Source: Savagea serpentis
Lineage (GTDB): Bacteria; Bacillota; Bacilli; Bacillales_A; Planococcaceae
Assembly: GCF_015351395.1 (NCBI RefSeq)
Contig: NZ_JADKPV010000007.1
Location: 1 to 64,000 of the forward strand
DNA length: 64,000 bases
Reading direction: 5' to 3'
Part shown: in pieces, positions 25,817 through 36,318 of the stretch
How the letters are laid out: every line of letters begins with the position of its first letter
Position numbering within the stretch: the first letter of the stretch is position 1
Notes under the pieces: model-generated
Databases searched by the model: none
What the model saw: the letters and a program-made list of their open reading frames with translations, nothing else
Told to the model about the DNA's origin: nothing
Made by a program: the position numbers and the translations under genes

Positions 25817-26053
25817 ATGGATTCTTTTGAAACGAAATTATTACTCGCCTTATTTTTACCTGGCATACTCGTCGTTTTTTTTACTCGTGTTACGTTTCAT
25901 CATTACGTCGGGCTTATTTTAACGCTCGCTTTAATTGCAGCGAGTGTTTATGCCGGATATACGCATAGTTTTTGGCTTTATGTTGCGGATGCATTCTCTT
26001 TAACAGTCGGTTATTGGTATGCAAGTCGCATGGTGCACGAAGCGAAGCAGTGA
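25817..26053 (+). CDS. csbA: CsbA-family small membrane protein
   Basis: A 78-residue protein with three membrane helices (about 8-20, 28-45, 50-68). LPGILVVFFTRVT and GYTHSFWLYV recall CsbA, a SigB-controlled protein of unknown function. It starts eight bases after minJ and is probably cotranscribed. In Bacillus csbA precedes uvrBA; here a different gene follows, so a rearrangement lies just after it. Confidence 0.8.
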   Translation: MDSFETKLLLALFLPGILVVFFTRVTFHHYVGLILTLALIAASVYAGYTHSFWLYVADAFSLTVGYWYASRMVHEAKQ

Positions 26054-26110
26054 ACTTTTTGATTTTTCCTACGTCATAATGTTGAATGTAGAAAGAACGA
26101 AGGTGTGGAC

Positions 26111-26725
26111 ATGCTGGAACAATGGTTTGATGTTGAATATGTGATAGAATTAGCTGAAAAATATAAAGCGCTCGGTCCATTTGTCGGAATATTGCTTCCG
26201 ATGATCGAATCGTTTTTACCTTTTTTACCGCTGTTCGTCTTCGTCTTTGCAAATGCAGGGGCGTACGGATTGTTGAAAGGTTTTGTTTTATCGTGGATGG
26301 GTACAGTGATTGGAAGTTATGCGGTTTTTTTACTCGTTCGCAAATATGGACGCAATAAAATGTTAAAACGTTTAACGACACACTCGAAAGTGGAAAAGCT
26401 CATTTTTTGGGTAGAACGCAACGGTTTTGGGCCTTTATTTTTACTTATTTGTTTTCCTTTCACTCCGTCAGCCCTCGTGAACTTTGTAGCGGGTTTGTCT
26501 GATTTGAAACGGACTCATTACTTATTCATTTTAATGATGGGGAAATTTGTGATGATTTTTACGATTAGTTTTATCGGATATGATTTACGCGCTTTATTTA
26601 CACAACCTTTACGTACAGCATTGCTTGGACTATTTATCGCCCTCCTTTGGTTTGTCGGAAAGCGTGTAGAAGCGCATTTAAATGCAAAAGTCGAAAAAGA
26701 TTTTAATGAGTTAACGAAGAAATGA
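26111..26725 (+). CDS. yhjE: VTT/DedA-superfamily (TVP38/TMEM64) membrane protein, YhjE-like
   Basis: About 204 residues, five to six membrane helices. The VTT-domain features are the re-entrant segment PMIESFLPFLPLFVF and FPFTPSALVNFVAGL. Relatives flip lipids or lipid-linked intermediates; the substrate here is unknown. ATG 26111 is five bases from GAAGGTG; GTG 26105 is possible. It precedes addB as yhjE lies near addBA in Bacillus. Confidence 0.83.
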   Translation: MLEQWFDVEYVIELAEKYKALGPFVGILLPMIESFLPFLPLFVFVFANAGAYGLLKGFVLSWMGTVIGSYAVFLLVRKYGRNKMLKRLTTHSKVEKLIFWVERNGFGPLFLLICFPFTPSALVNFVAGLSDLKRTHYLFILMMGKFVMIFTISFIGYDLRALFTQPLRTALLGLFIALLWFVGKRVEAHLNAKVEKDFNELTKK

Positions 26726-26736
26726 ACATCATCATG

Positions 26737-26772
26737 AGCTTACTCTCGCGTATAATGAGGGTAAGCTTTTTT
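26737..26772 (+). terminator. Terminator between yhjE and addB
   Basis: AGCTTACTCTC/GAGGGTAAGCT (one T-G pair) and six T. The loop includes TATAAT, which could also be the -10 of an addB promoter. Confidence 0.8.
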
Positions 26773-26788
26773 GAAAGGGGAGAATGCA

Positions 26789-29700
26789 ATGATTCGCATT
26801 ATTACAGGACGAGCAGGTGTCGGAAAGACAACGCTCATCCAAAAAGAAATTGCAGAAACATTAAAAGCATCACCTATCGGAGAACCAATTATTGTCATCG
26901 TGCCGGATCAACAATCGTACTCGATGGAGTATGATTTAACGACAAAGTATGACCTAGGGGGACTCATTCGTGCAGAAGTGTTGACATTCAAACGCCTCGC
27001 CTGGCGTATCCTTCAACAAGAAGGGGGCATTACTCGTCAAGAAATTGATCAGTACGGTTATTCGATGTTACTTCGAAGCATATTAGAAGAAGAGCGAGAA
27101 CGTCTTCAACTGTTTCAAAATGTCGCAACACGTCAAGGGTTTATTGATCAGCTGACGAGAATGCTTCAAGAATTTGAACGTTATCGTATCGATCATGAAG
27201 CACTCGCTCGTTTAGAAGAAGAGATGGTCGCCAAAAAGATGAATGAAACGCTCATTCGAAAAATAAAAGATTTACGTTTAATTGCTGAACGTGTAGAAGG
27301 GCATATCGGTACACAATATGTCGATAGTGAACGTTATTTACGTATGCTTGCTGAAGCGATTCCGCATAGTGCACATTTGAAAAATGCCACGATTTATATC
27401 GATGGATTTGAAGATTTTACAGAACGTGAAATGGAAATTATTGAAGGGCTCGTATTAAATAGTCAATCTGTTACATTCTCCGTCCAAGTGGATTTAGCGA
27501 AAGAATATAGCGATGTCTTTTTACAAGGAAGAAAAATGTATGACAAACTTCAGTTGTTACTAGAGCGCAATCATTTGAATATTGAAGATCAAGTGACATT
27601 AACAGATATGCATCGCACAAATAAAAGAACTTTGCGACATGTGGAGAAAATGTTTGATACGCATCATGTCACGCCAATTGAAGCGGATGATTCACTCACA
27701 ATTATTGAAGCGGAAGACCAACAGGCTGAGATTGATGCAGTTGCTCGAGAGATCATACGTCAAGTGAAGGAAGGGAAGCGTTACCGAGATATAGCGATTA
27801 TGTATCGCCAATCTGAATTGTATGACGATTTATTGAGGCAGCGCTTATCCCATTATGGCATCCCATTTTTCTTAAGTATGAAAAAGCCGATGCTCCATCA
27901 CCCTTTAATCGAATTAACTCGCTCTGTGCTGGATATTGTAAAATCCAATTGGGCATACGAACCGATGATGCGCGCTTTAAAAACAGAACTCTTTTATCCT
28001 GTCGATGAACCGCTAGAACGTTGGCGCATGTCGGGAGAACAATTTGAAAACTTCGTATTGATGCGAGGGATTGTCGGAAAGCGCTGGTTTGATGAAGAGC
28101 GATGGACGTATATTCAATACCGCGGATTAGAATCAATCGGTCGTAAGCAAACGGATGAAGAATTGCAAAAAGAAGCACTCATTCAAGAGATGCGAGACCG
28201 AATGTGTACACCTCTTGCAATATTTGAAGCGAAGGTGAAAGGAAAACAAAGAGGGCGCGTCATCATTACGGCTTTATTTGAATTGATGGAACAATTGAAT
28301 GTTTTCGAGCATTTAATGCGTTTGAGAGAAGTGGAAATGGAAAATGGTTCTCTTGAAAAAGCATCGGAGCACGAACAAGCATGGCGTAAATGGGTACATG
28401 TATTAGAGCAATTCGATATGATGTTTGGCGAACGTGAGATGACGATTCGAGAAGCGATTCCCATTTTAGATGAGGGGCTTGAAACGTTGACATTTAGTCA
28501 AATTCCACCAGCGGTCGATCAAGTGACGATTACGGCATTTGAAACGTCGAGTATTTCGAACCCTGATTTGTTGTATGTCATTGGGGTAAATGATGGTGTC
28601 ATCCCTGCTCGTATGGATTATGAAGGTTTGCTTTCAGATCGAGAACGTGAATTTTTTGAATCGGTCGGTTACCCATTAGCATTATCGACGACAGAACAGT
28701 TAGAGCGAGAAACGTATTATTTATATCGCGCTTTAACAGCTGCACGGGAAAAAGTGACCATTACTTACGCAGTAGCAGATGATGAAGGAAAAGCACTTTT
28801 ACCGTCCATGTTTATTGAACAATTAAAACAAATGGTTCACGACATTCCCGTTCAATATGTCGTGAACGATGTGAGTGAATTGCAGGAAGAAGCGGAAAAA
28901 TATGTCGTGACATTGTCGACATCCCTTACGTATTTCATCCAGCAATGGCGTGTTGCTGAGTATGACGTTCAAAAAATGCCGATGTTTTGGCGCTATGTTT
29001 ACGAACAGTTAAAAAAAGACCCGTTTATTCATGTCATTTTGCGAAGAATGATGGAGCGTACGGTATCTCGAAATAAAGAGAAGTATTTACATCCGGACAT
29101 GACGAAACAATTGTACGGAGAAAAATTTGTCTCGAGTGTTTCGAGAATTGAATCTTTTTATAATTGTCCATTTCAACATTTTGCAAGTTATGGTTTGCAG
29201 TTAAAGGAGCGAACGCAATTTACATTAGAGCCCCCTCAACTCGGAGACTTATTCCATGCTGCATTAAAATATGTTCATGAAGAAATCAAACGTCGTCAAC
29301 TCGCATGGCATGAAATTGATCATGCTTTAAGTGCAGAATTAGCCCATGAAGCGTTACAACAGCTCGCTCCTTATTTCGTACATCAAATTTTATTGTCAAG
29401 TTCTCGATATACGTACATTATGCGTAAACTTACTTCACTCGTTGAGCAAACAGTCGGTACATTAGGCACACAAGCAAGACGTTCGATGTTCCAACCTGTG
29501 AAAGTAGAAGCGGGATTCGGCCCAGGAGAAGGTTATGATATGCCACCACTTCTCATTCGTCTACAACATGATGTTGAAATGGAGTTACGAGGTCGAATTG
29601 ATCGCATTGACGCATTAGAAAAAGAAGATAAAACGTACATCCGCATTGTCGATTATAAATCGTCAGCACAACAACTCGATTTGAGTGCGGTCTATTATGG

Positions 29701-30262
29701 ACTATCTTTACAAATGTTGACGTATTTAGAAGCGGCTGTCGTTCATGCACCGATTTGGTATGAAAAAGAAGTGCATCCTGCAGGGATGCTTTACTTCCAC
29801 GTGCATAATCCACTCATTAAAGCAGATGACTTAAAAGAAGATCAAATAACAGCTGAAAAAATTGCAAGTTATCAAATGAAAGGATACGTAACAAATGAGT
29901 TGTCGGTCCTTCAAGCGATGGATGAAGTATTGAAAGAGAAGGGAGCAAAGTCACAAGTCGTTCCCGCTCAATTGACGCAAGCAGGAAAGTTAAGCGCGCA
30001 TTCAAAAGTGTTAACGGAAGACGATATGTACGTGTTGATGAATCATGTTTCTAAAAAGCATGAACAAGCGGGCAATCAAATGATTGAAGGAGACACTCGT
30101 GTTTATCCTTACATGTACGACGGTAAAAAACCATGTACATTTTGTAATTATCGATCTGTTTGTCAATACGATGAAACCGATCCAGCGTATGACAGAAGAG
30201 ATTTGACGAAGTTAAATGAGAAAGTGGCGTTAGAAAGAATGAGAGGGGAGCGATTAAAGTGA
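26789..30262 (+). CDS. addB: Helicase-nuclease subunit AddB
   Basis: AddAB processes DNA double-strand ends for recombination and halts at Chi. The 1157-residue AddB has Walker A GRAGVGKTT at the N-terminus, a RecB-type nuclease motif with IVDYKSS (about 955-961), and four iron-sulphur cysteines: one in YNCPFQHF and three in PCTFCNYRSVC. All are intact. ATG 26789 follows AAAGGGGAG and matches the family's start MIRIITGRAG. It overlaps addA by four bases. Confidence 0.97.
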   Translation: MIRIITGRAGVGKTTLIQKEIAETLKASPIGEPIIVIVPDQQSYSMEYDLTTKYDLGGLIRAEVLTFKRLAWRILQQEGGITRQEIDQYGYSMLLRSILEEERERLQLFQNVATRQGFIDQLTRMLQEFERYRIDHEALARLEEEMVAKKMNETLIRKIKDLRLIAERVEGHIGTQYVDSERYLRMLAEAIPHSAHLKNATIYIDGFEDFTEREMEIIEGLVLNSQSVTFSVQVDLAKEYSDVFLQGRKMYDKLQLLLERNHLNIEDQVTLTDMHRTNKRTLRHVEKMFDTHHVTPIEADDSLTIIEAEDQQAEIDAVAREIIRQVKEGKRYRDIAIMYRQSELYDDLLRQRLSHYGIPFFLSMKKPMLHHPLIELTRSVLDIVKSNWAYEPMMRALKTELFYPVDEPLERWRMSGEQFENFVLMRGIVGKRWFDEERWTYIQYRGLESIGRKQTDEELQKEALIQEMRDRMCTPLAIFEAKVKGKQRGRVIITALFELMEQLNVFEHLMRLREVEMENGSLEKASEHEQAWRKWVHVLEQFDMMFGEREMTIREAIPILDEGLETLTFSQIPPAVDQVTITAFETSSISNPDLLYVIGVNDGVIPARMDYEGLLSDREREFFESVGYPLALSTTEQLERETYYLYRALTAAREKVTITYAVADDEGKALLPSMFIEQLKQMVHDIPVQYVVNDVSELQEEAEKYVVTLSTSLTYFIQQWRVAEYDVQKMPMFWRYVYEQLKKDPFIHVILRRMMERTVSRNKEKYLHPDMTKQLYGEKFVSSVSRIESFYNCPFQHFASYGLQLKERTQFTLEPPQLGDLFHAALKYVHEEIKRRQLAWHEIDHALSAELAHEALQQLAPYFVHQILLSSSRYTYIMRKLTSLVEQTVGTLGTQARRSMFQPVKVEAGFGPGEGYDMPPLLIRLQHDVEMELRGRIDRIDALEKEDKTYIRIVDYKSSAQQLDLSAVYYGLSLQMLTYLEAAVVHAPIWYEKEVHPAGMLYFHVHNPLIKADDLKEDQITAEKIASYQMKGYVTNELSVLQAMDEVLKEKGAKSQVVPAQLTQAGKLSAHSKVLTEDDMYVLMNHVSKKHEQAGNQMIEGDTRVYPYMYDGKKPCTFCNYRSVCQYDETDPAYDRRDLTKLNEKVALERMRGERLK

Positions 30263-33200
30263 TTCCAGAAAAACCACAAACGACGACGTTTACAGATGCT
30301 CAATGGGAAGCGATTTGGCATACGGGAAGTGATGTGCTCGTAGCTGCTGCTGCAGGGAGTGGTAAGACGAGAGTTCTCATCACTCGACTCATTGAAAAGG
30401 TAATTGCAAAAAAAAATCCGATCGATGTGGACGAGTTGCTCGTTGTGACTTTTACAAATGCTGCAGCTGCAGAGATGCGTCAACGGATGGCAAGCGCTTT
30501 AGAAGAAGAGTTACAGCGTCAACCGAACAATGAACGTCTGCGCAAACAATTAACATTGCTTAATAAAGCACATATTTCGACCATGCATTCATTTTGTTTA
30601 CATGTTGTGAAACAATATGCATACATGCTTGATATCGACCCTGCTTTTCGCATCGCCGATACGATGGAAGCTGCTTTATTACGCGAAGATGTGTTAAGTG
30701 AAGTGCTTGAACAATTGTACAGTGAAGAAGAAACCGTTCAATTGACGTATGCGCTCGTCGATAGCTTTTCGTCGGATCGTTCAGATATTGATATTGAAAC
30801 GTTGATTGAACAATTGTATAACTACGCGGCCGTTGACCCAGATCCTGTTGGATGGCTTCGCACATTGCCTATCTTATACGCGATAGGAGAAGAAGTGACG
30901 ATTGAACAGCTACCAATCACTTCAATCGTCTTTGATTCTCTCGATGCTACATTACAGGAAGTGAATATGCAATATGAAGCGATACGGAATCTCGCTGAAC
31001 AACCAGATGGACCGAATGCCTTTTTAAAAACAGTCGAAGCGGATGAGAAGATTGTAGGTGCTTTCGCTGAAGCGCTTAAAAGACGCGATTGGCAAGCGAT
31101 GTACGAGAGTGTGACGAGCGTTCAATTTCCACGTGCAACATCTATCAAAAAAGATAGTTGTGATCCCCATCTTGCAGAGATGGTAAAACAACTGCGAAAA
31201 GAAGCAAAAGAAACAATTGAAGCATTACGAAATCGCTACTTTGTAAGACCTCCAGCACGCTTAGTAGAAGAAATGCGACAGATGCATCCTTTAATTGAAC
31301 ATCTCGCTGCTGTAACGGAACGCTTTTATGAAGCGTATCAAGAAGCAAAACGGGAACGTGCGATTGTCGATTTTGCTGACTTAGAACATTATGCATATGC
31401 AATTTTAACAACGGAAGAAAACGGCATGCGTAAACCGTCTGAAATTGCAGAGCTGTATCAAGAAAAATTTGAAGAAGTACTCGTCGATGAATATCAAGAT
31501 ACGAACTTATTACAAGAAGCGATCATTCAACTCGTGAAGCGCAATAGCGAAGGCCATGGTAATTTATTTATGGTTGGGGACGTGAAGCAGTCGATTTATC
31601 GTTTCCGTCTCGCTGAACCGCAATTGTTTTTACAAAAATATGCACGCTTTACAAAAGAATCGAAAGACGGTCACGGAACGAAAATAGATTTAAATGCGAA
31701 CTTCCGCAGTCGCCCAGAAATTTTGCAAGCGACAAATTTCATTTTTTCTCAACTGATGGGCGCAGATGTAGGAGAGATTGTGTATGATGACGATGCATCA
31801 TTAAAATATGGTGCACGTTATGAAGCGCTTCATGCTCCTGTAAACCTCCATCTCATTACGGATTCGGAAGAAGAACAAATGATTGATGTATTAAAGGAAG
31901 AAATGAAACCAGAACATTTAGAAGCTCGCGCTATTATTCAACAAATTGAAAAGCTTATGAGAGAGGGTGCGGAAGTAACGGACGCCTTTACAGATGAAAA
32001 GCGCCCGATGGAATATCGAGATATCGTCATTTTATTCCGCTCGATGACTTGGGCGAATACTTTCGCTGAAGAATTTAAACGAGCGAATATCCCTTTATAT
32101 GTTGAGTTACGGGACGGTTATTTTGATGCGATTGAAGTGCAAGTGATGATGAGCATACTGCAAGTCGTCGACAACAGTTATCAAGATATTCCACTTGCAA
32201 GCACATTACGAGCACCATTTTTTGATTTTACGAACGATGAGTTAAGTGATATTCGGAAGACGGTACGTTCGGATACATTTTTTGAAGCGGTGCAACAATA
32301 TACGCAAGAAGGACATGCGAAGTCTGAAGCTTTATTAGAAAAGTTGAACCGCTTTTTCTATTTACTCAAACGATGGAAAAATATTGCGCAACACGGTTCG
32401 GTGACAGAATTAATTGCTGCGATTTTAGAAGACACGTATTATTACGAATATGTTGGAGCTTTACCGAATGGAAAACAGCGCCAAGCGAATATTCGCGCTT
32501 TGCAAAATAGGGCACGTTCTTATGAACAAACGTCGTATCGTGGATTATTCCGATTTTTACGTTTCATTGAACGAATGAGAAGCCGTGGCGAAGATTTGAG
32601 TGTGGCAAAACATGTGACAGATCGCGATAATGTCGTTCGTTTAATGACGATTCACGCATCGAAAGGGCTGGAATTTCCATACGTTTTCGTCGCAGGTCTA
32701 GGAAGAACCTTTAACGAACGCGATTTACGAGAAAAATATTTATTCGATCAACAGTATGGCATCGCGGTAAAAGCGATTGACCCGAAATTACGCGCGATTT
32801 ATACGTCATTACCATTCAACGCTTTAACGGAAAAGAAAAAATTGGAATTGCGTGCAGAAGAAATGCGTATTTTGTATGTCGCGATGACACGAGCGAAAGA
32901 ACATCTTCATTTAGTAGGCTCAGTGAAAAATTTCGAAACAGCAACGTATAGCTGGCAACAAGTAGCGCAACTATCAGAGGAACAATTGTTACCTTCTTAC
33001 GTTCGATCGAATGCTTCCAACTATTTAGATTGGCTTGGACCTGCACTCGTTCGTCATGAACAGTTTCCTTTGGAAGAAAGAATATGCACGCCTTTAATCA
33101 ATGATTCACAATGGCAGTTTACAATGTGGGAAGCACATACGCTCCTTCCAAGAGAGCAAGAAGACCGAATGGCTGAAACATCACAAGAAGAAGCGGTAGA

Positions 33201-33915
33201 AGTTCCATCTGATTTTAACGACTGGTTAAATCAAGAATATGTTGCGGTTGCTGCAACGGAAACACCATCTAAACAATCTGTTACTGGATTGAAACGTTTA
33301 ACGATGCTGGAACAGTTCGATGAGGAGCAATTATTCCGTCAACAACCGTCAGAAGAACAAAAAGAATGGACATATGAACGCCCATCCTTTATGCAGGAAG
33401 AGCGCAAGTTGTCAGGTGCTGAAAAAGGAACGGCTGTCCACGCTTTAATGGAACATCTCAATTTCCAAGAGACGTACGATGCTGAAAAATTACAGTCCTT
33501 TATCGCTCATCTCGTACACCGTCAATTGTTGACAACAGAAGAGGCACAAGCACTAAATGTTGATTCTCTTGTGAAACAATTGCCAGTCATTCAACAAAAA
33601 TTATCACTCGCTCGTACAATTTGGAATGAAGTCCCATTTACGTATTCCTATGAAGTCAACGGAGAAGCGACATTATTGCAAGGGATTATTGACTGTTTAT
33701 ACGAAGATGAACAGGGAGAGCTTCACATCGTCGATTATAAAACAGATCGTGTAATGTATAATCGCACATGGGAAGAAGCGCGAGCAGAATTAATGAAACG
33801 GTACACATTCCAACTACAGACGTACAAATCGAGTGTAGAACAAATTACGAAACGGCCTGTCGCTCATTGTTTTATTTTTTCTTTTGATTTAAATGAATGG
33901 ATTAAGCTTGTATAA
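30259..33915 (+). CDS. addA: Helicase-nuclease subunit AddA
   Basis: UvrD-type 3'-5' helicase with C-terminal nuclease, 1218 residues. Q-motif region FTDAQWEAI, Walker A AAAGSGKTR (about 32-40), Walker B/DExx VDEYQDTN, motif VI-like YVAMTRAKEHL, and nuclease motif IVDYKTDR (about 1157-1164) are present. GTG start overlaps the addB stop (GTGA), indicating coupled synthesis of the two subunits. Confidence 0.97.
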   Translation: MIPEKPQTTTFTDAQWEAIWHTGSDVLVAAAAGSGKTRVLITRLIEKVIAKKNPIDVDELLVVTFTNAAAAEMRQRMASALEEELQRQPNNERLRKQLTLLNKAHISTMHSFCLHVVKQYAYMLDIDPAFRIADTMEAALLREDVLSEVLEQLYSEEETVQLTYALVDSFSSDRSDIDIETLIEQLYNYAAVDPDPVGWLRTLPILYAIGEEVTIEQLPITSIVFDSLDATLQEVNMQYEAIRNLAEQPDGPNAFLKTVEADEKIVGAFAEALKRRDWQAMYESVTSVQFPRATSIKKDSCDPHLAEMVKQLRKEAKETIEALRNRYFVRPPARLVEEMRQMHPLIEHLAAVTERFYEAYQEAKRERAIVDFADLEHYAYAILTTEENGMRKPSEIAELYQEKFEEVLVDEYQDTNLLQEAIIQLVKRNSEGHGNLFMVGDVKQSIYRFRLAEPQLFLQKYARFTKESKDGHGTKIDLNANFRSRPEILQATNFIFSQLMGADVGEIVYDDDASLKYGARYEALHAPVNLHLITDSEEEQMIDVLKEEMKPEHLEARAIIQQIEKLMREGAEVTDAFTDEKRPMEYRDIVILFRSMTWANTFAEEFKRANIPLYVELRDGYFDAIEVQVMMSILQVVDNSYQDIPLASTLRAPFFDFTNDELSDIRKTVRSDTFFEAVQQYTQEGHAKSEALLEKLNRFFYLLKRWKNIAQHGSVTELIAAILEDTYYYEYVGALPNGKQRQANIRALQNRARSYEQTSYRGLFRFLRFIERMRSRGEDLSVAKHVTDRDNVVRLMTIHASKGLEFPYVFVAGLGRTFNERDLREKYLFDQQYGIAVKAIDPKLRAIYTSLPFNALTEKKKLELRAEEMRILYVAMTRAKEHLHLVGSVKNFETATYSWQQVAQLSEEQLLPSYVRSNASNYLDWLGPALVRHEQFPLEERICTPLINDSQWQFTMWEAHTLLPREQEDRMAETSQEEAVEVPSDFNDWLNQEYVAVAATETPSKQSVTGLKRLTMLEQFDEEQLFRQQPSEEQKEWTYERPSFMQEERKLSGAEKGTAVHALMEHLNFQETYDAEKLQSFIAHLVHRQLLTTEEAQALNVDSLVKQLPVIQQKLSLARTIWNEVPFTYSYEVNGEATLLQGIIDCLYEDEQGELHIVDYKTDRVMYNRTWEEARAELMKRYTFQLQTYKSSVEQITKRPVAHCFIFSFDLNEWIKLV

Positions 33916-33927
33916 TAAATCATATAG

Positions 33928-33959
33928 ATGCTCCCTGTTCTAGGGAGCATTGTTTTTTA
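33928..33959 (+). terminator. Terminator of addBA
   Basis: Perfect nine-base stem ATGCTCCCT/AGGGAGCAT, then TG and six T. It lies only 17 bases before the next start codon. Confidence 0.85.
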
Positions 33960-33976
33960 AAAAAGGGGGAAATCAT

Positions 33977-35149
33977 TTGAATACAGAACAACCGGTTGTC
34001 AATCAGCAACTTATGCAACCGTCAAAGCGAATTATGACATTAGATGTGCTAAGAGGATTAGCGCTATTCGGTATTTTAATTGCGAATATGTTGCATTTTC
34101 AATCGCCTTATATTTATATCGATCCACATACATTTTATAATTCACCTATCGATGCGTTAACATTTAAATGGATCGATATTTTAGTGGAAGGTAGTTTTTA
34201 TCCGATTTTCGCCATGCTATTCGGGTACGGTATTAACATGCAATATGAAAAAGGACTTGCCCAAAATCGTTCAACGGTCGGCCTTATGTTACGTCGCTTT
34301 TCTTTATTGATGGTATTCGGACTCATTCATGCGATTTTCATTTGGTCAGGAGATATTTTATTTACGTATGCGATTTACGGTTTCCTTATGATTTTAATCG
34401 TCCGTATTCCGAAGCGTATTTTACTCATTTTATCTGTAGCGCTTTTCACGGTAACGAACGTGTTATTATATGCCGTTACTTATTTAATTGCACAGACGTC
34501 TGGTGCGATGGAAGAGTTTGTCGATATTCAACAAATTGAACTCGCCATTACCGCGTATGCGCATGGCACGTATTTAGAAGCATTGCAATTCCGCGTGGGA
34601 GAATGGCTCATTTACGGATTATTAAATTCCGTATTTGCCGGATTTTTAATCGTTCCTCTCATGATGTTCGGTGTTGTTTTTTCGAAATGGAAATTAATCG
34701 AACGTGGAGCAACGTTGTGGAAAGTATGGCTCGTTTTCATTCTTATATTTGGACCGCTCGGCTTTTATTTCAAAGCATTACCTTACTTGAAAGAACCACG
34801 TATTGACTATGGTATTTTACAAACGGCTTTTGGCGGACCGTTCGTCGGTTTGTTTTATATGGGACTTGTCGTTTTACTCATGGCAACACCGCTTCAAAAA
34901 ATATTACAGTTTCTCGCCCCTGTCGGAAAAATGTCACTGACAATTTACATCATGCAATCCATCGTAGCGACACTGATTTTTAATCATTACGGTTTAGGTC
35001 TTTATGGAAAATTAGATTTGTCTACTGGAACGTGGATTGCATTTGGGATTTTTGTCATTCAAATCATCCTAGCGAATTTATGGCTAGCTCGATATGAGCG
35101 TGGGCCACTCGAAGCGCTATGGCGGAAATGGACATATCGTAAACTATAA
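33977..35149 (+). CDS. DUF418-family membrane protein (YxaH/YrkO-like)
   Basis: About 390 residues with eight to ten membrane helices. LDVLRGLALFGILIANM at the N-terminus and GKMSLTIYIMQSIVATLIF near the C-terminus are DUF418 hallmarks, shared with acyltransferase-3-like membrane proteins. Function unknown. TTG 33977 is chosen because AAAAGGGGGAA lies eight bases upstream; an ATG at 33950 would start inside the addBA terminator. sbcDC and gerP genes, expected here in Bacillus, are absent. Confidence 0.82.
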   Translation: MNTEQPVVNQQLMQPSKRIMTLDVLRGLALFGILIANMLHFQSPYIYIDPHTFYNSPIDALTFKWIDILVEGSFYPIFAMLFGYGINMQYEKGLAQNRSTVGLMLRRFSLLMVFGLIHAIFIWSGDILFTYAIYGFLMILIVRIPKRILLILSVALFTVTNVLLYAVTYLIAQTSGAMEEFVDIQQIELAITAYAHGTYLEALQFRVGEWLIYGLLNSVFAGFLIVPLMMFGVVFSKWKLIERGATLWKVWLVFILIFGPLGFYFKALPYLKEPRIDYGILQTAFGGPFVGLFYMGLVVLLMATPLQKILQFLAPVGKMSLTIYIMQSIVATLIFNHYGLGLYGKLDLSTGTWIAFGIFVIQIILANLWLARYERGPLEALWRKWTYRKL

Positions 35150-35229
35150 AAATAGTATGATAATTGTAGGTGAAATGTGTCGCATCATGTATACTGATGG
35201 TATAGAGCATAAAGGAGGATGGAAACAAC

Positions 35230-36129
35230 ATGAAGTTGTTAACTTTTGAAAAAGATGGATTTGAATCGTACGGCCCGAAAGTAAAACGCGAAGAAGCGGT
35301 ATGGGATATACTAAAAATTGCGGTTGCTCACAATAAAGAGGACTTCCCGAAAACGATTCGTGAAGGCGTCGCAAAAGGCAATGAGTTCGTCGAAGCGATT
35401 CGCTCGCTCGTAGAACGTGCTGAAAAGAGTGACAATCCAAGTGAATATAAGCATGCATTTAATGAGATTACTTGGAAAGCGCCGATTCCAAAAACAGCTA
35501 AAAATATTATGTGTGTCGGGAAAAACTATGCGGATCACGCGGTAGAAATGGGCGAAGGAAAAGCGCCTGAAAAAATTGTGATTTTCACGAAAGCGCCAAC
35601 GACAATTGCTGCAGATGAGCAGACGATTTCGGCACATGCGGACGTGACAGAAGAATTAGATTATGAAGCGGAACTCGCAATCGTGATCGGCAAGCGTGGT
35701 CACCAAATTCCACGTCAACTCGCATATGACTACGTATTCGGTTATACGATCGCGAACGATATTAGCGCGCGCGATATCCAGTATAGCCATCAACAATACT
35801 TTTTAGGCAAAAGCTTGAATGAAACATGTCCGCTCGGCCCTTATGTTGTAACGAAAGATGAGATTCCAAATCCACATAATTTATCTGTCGTAACGAAAGT
35901 GAATGATGAAATCCGCCAAAACGGTCATACATCGAATATGATTTTTAAAGTGGAAGACATCATTGCTGAAATTTCACGTTACGTGACACTTGAACCAGGA
36001 GATATTATTTTAACCGGTACTCCAGCAGGCGTCGGTAAAGGAATGAATCCCCCACAATTTTTAAAAGCGGGCGATGAAGTGAAAATTTCCATCGAAGATA
36101 TCGGTACATTGACGAACCGTTTTCAATAA
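35230..36129 (+). CDS. yisK: Fumarylacetoacetate hydrolase-family protein YisK
   Basis: FAH fold of 299 residues. CVGKNYADHAVEMG opens the domain; metal ligands lie in DYEAELAIVIGK and NDISARDIQ; GDIILTGTPAGVG is the terminal signature. Bacillus YisK is an oxaloacetate decarboxylase also linked to cell shape through Mbl; whether this applies here is inferred from similarity and from yisL as the next gene. AAAGGAGG precedes the ATG by ten bases. Confidence 0.88.
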   Translation: MKLLTFEKDGFESYGPKVKREEAVWDILKIAVAHNKEDFPKTIREGVAKGNEFVEAIRSLVERAEKSDNPSEYKHAFNEITWKAPIPKTAKNIMCVGKNYADHAVEMGEGKAPEKIVIFTKAPTTIAADEQTISAHADVTEELDYEAELAIVIGKRGHQIPRQLAYDYVFGYTIANDISARDIQYSHQQYFLGKSLNETCPLGPYVVTKDEIPNPHNLSVVTKVNDEIRQNGHTSNMIFKVEDIIAEISRYVTLEPGDIILTGTPAGVGKGMNPPQFLKAGDEVKISIEDIGTLTNRFQ

Positions 36130-36175
36130 TGTTTGAAAATGAATAGAAGATGAATTTTAAATAGAAACAAGAAAT

Positions 36176-36221
36176 AAACCCATGGTACTTTTGACAATTG
36201 TGTCAAAGTCCATGGGTTTTT
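36176..36221 (+). terminator. Terminator of yisK
   Basis: AAACCCATGG pairs with CCATGGGTTT; inner TTTGACA/TGTCAAA extends the stem; T-run follows. Confidence 0.88.
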
Positions 36222-36318
36222 CCATAAATTTAATCGTCTTGGAAGTGAAATAGTAGGTAGTCATTCTCATCTATGCTAGAATGGAATTATACTAATTTAA
36301 ATTGAGGTGAAAGACAAC

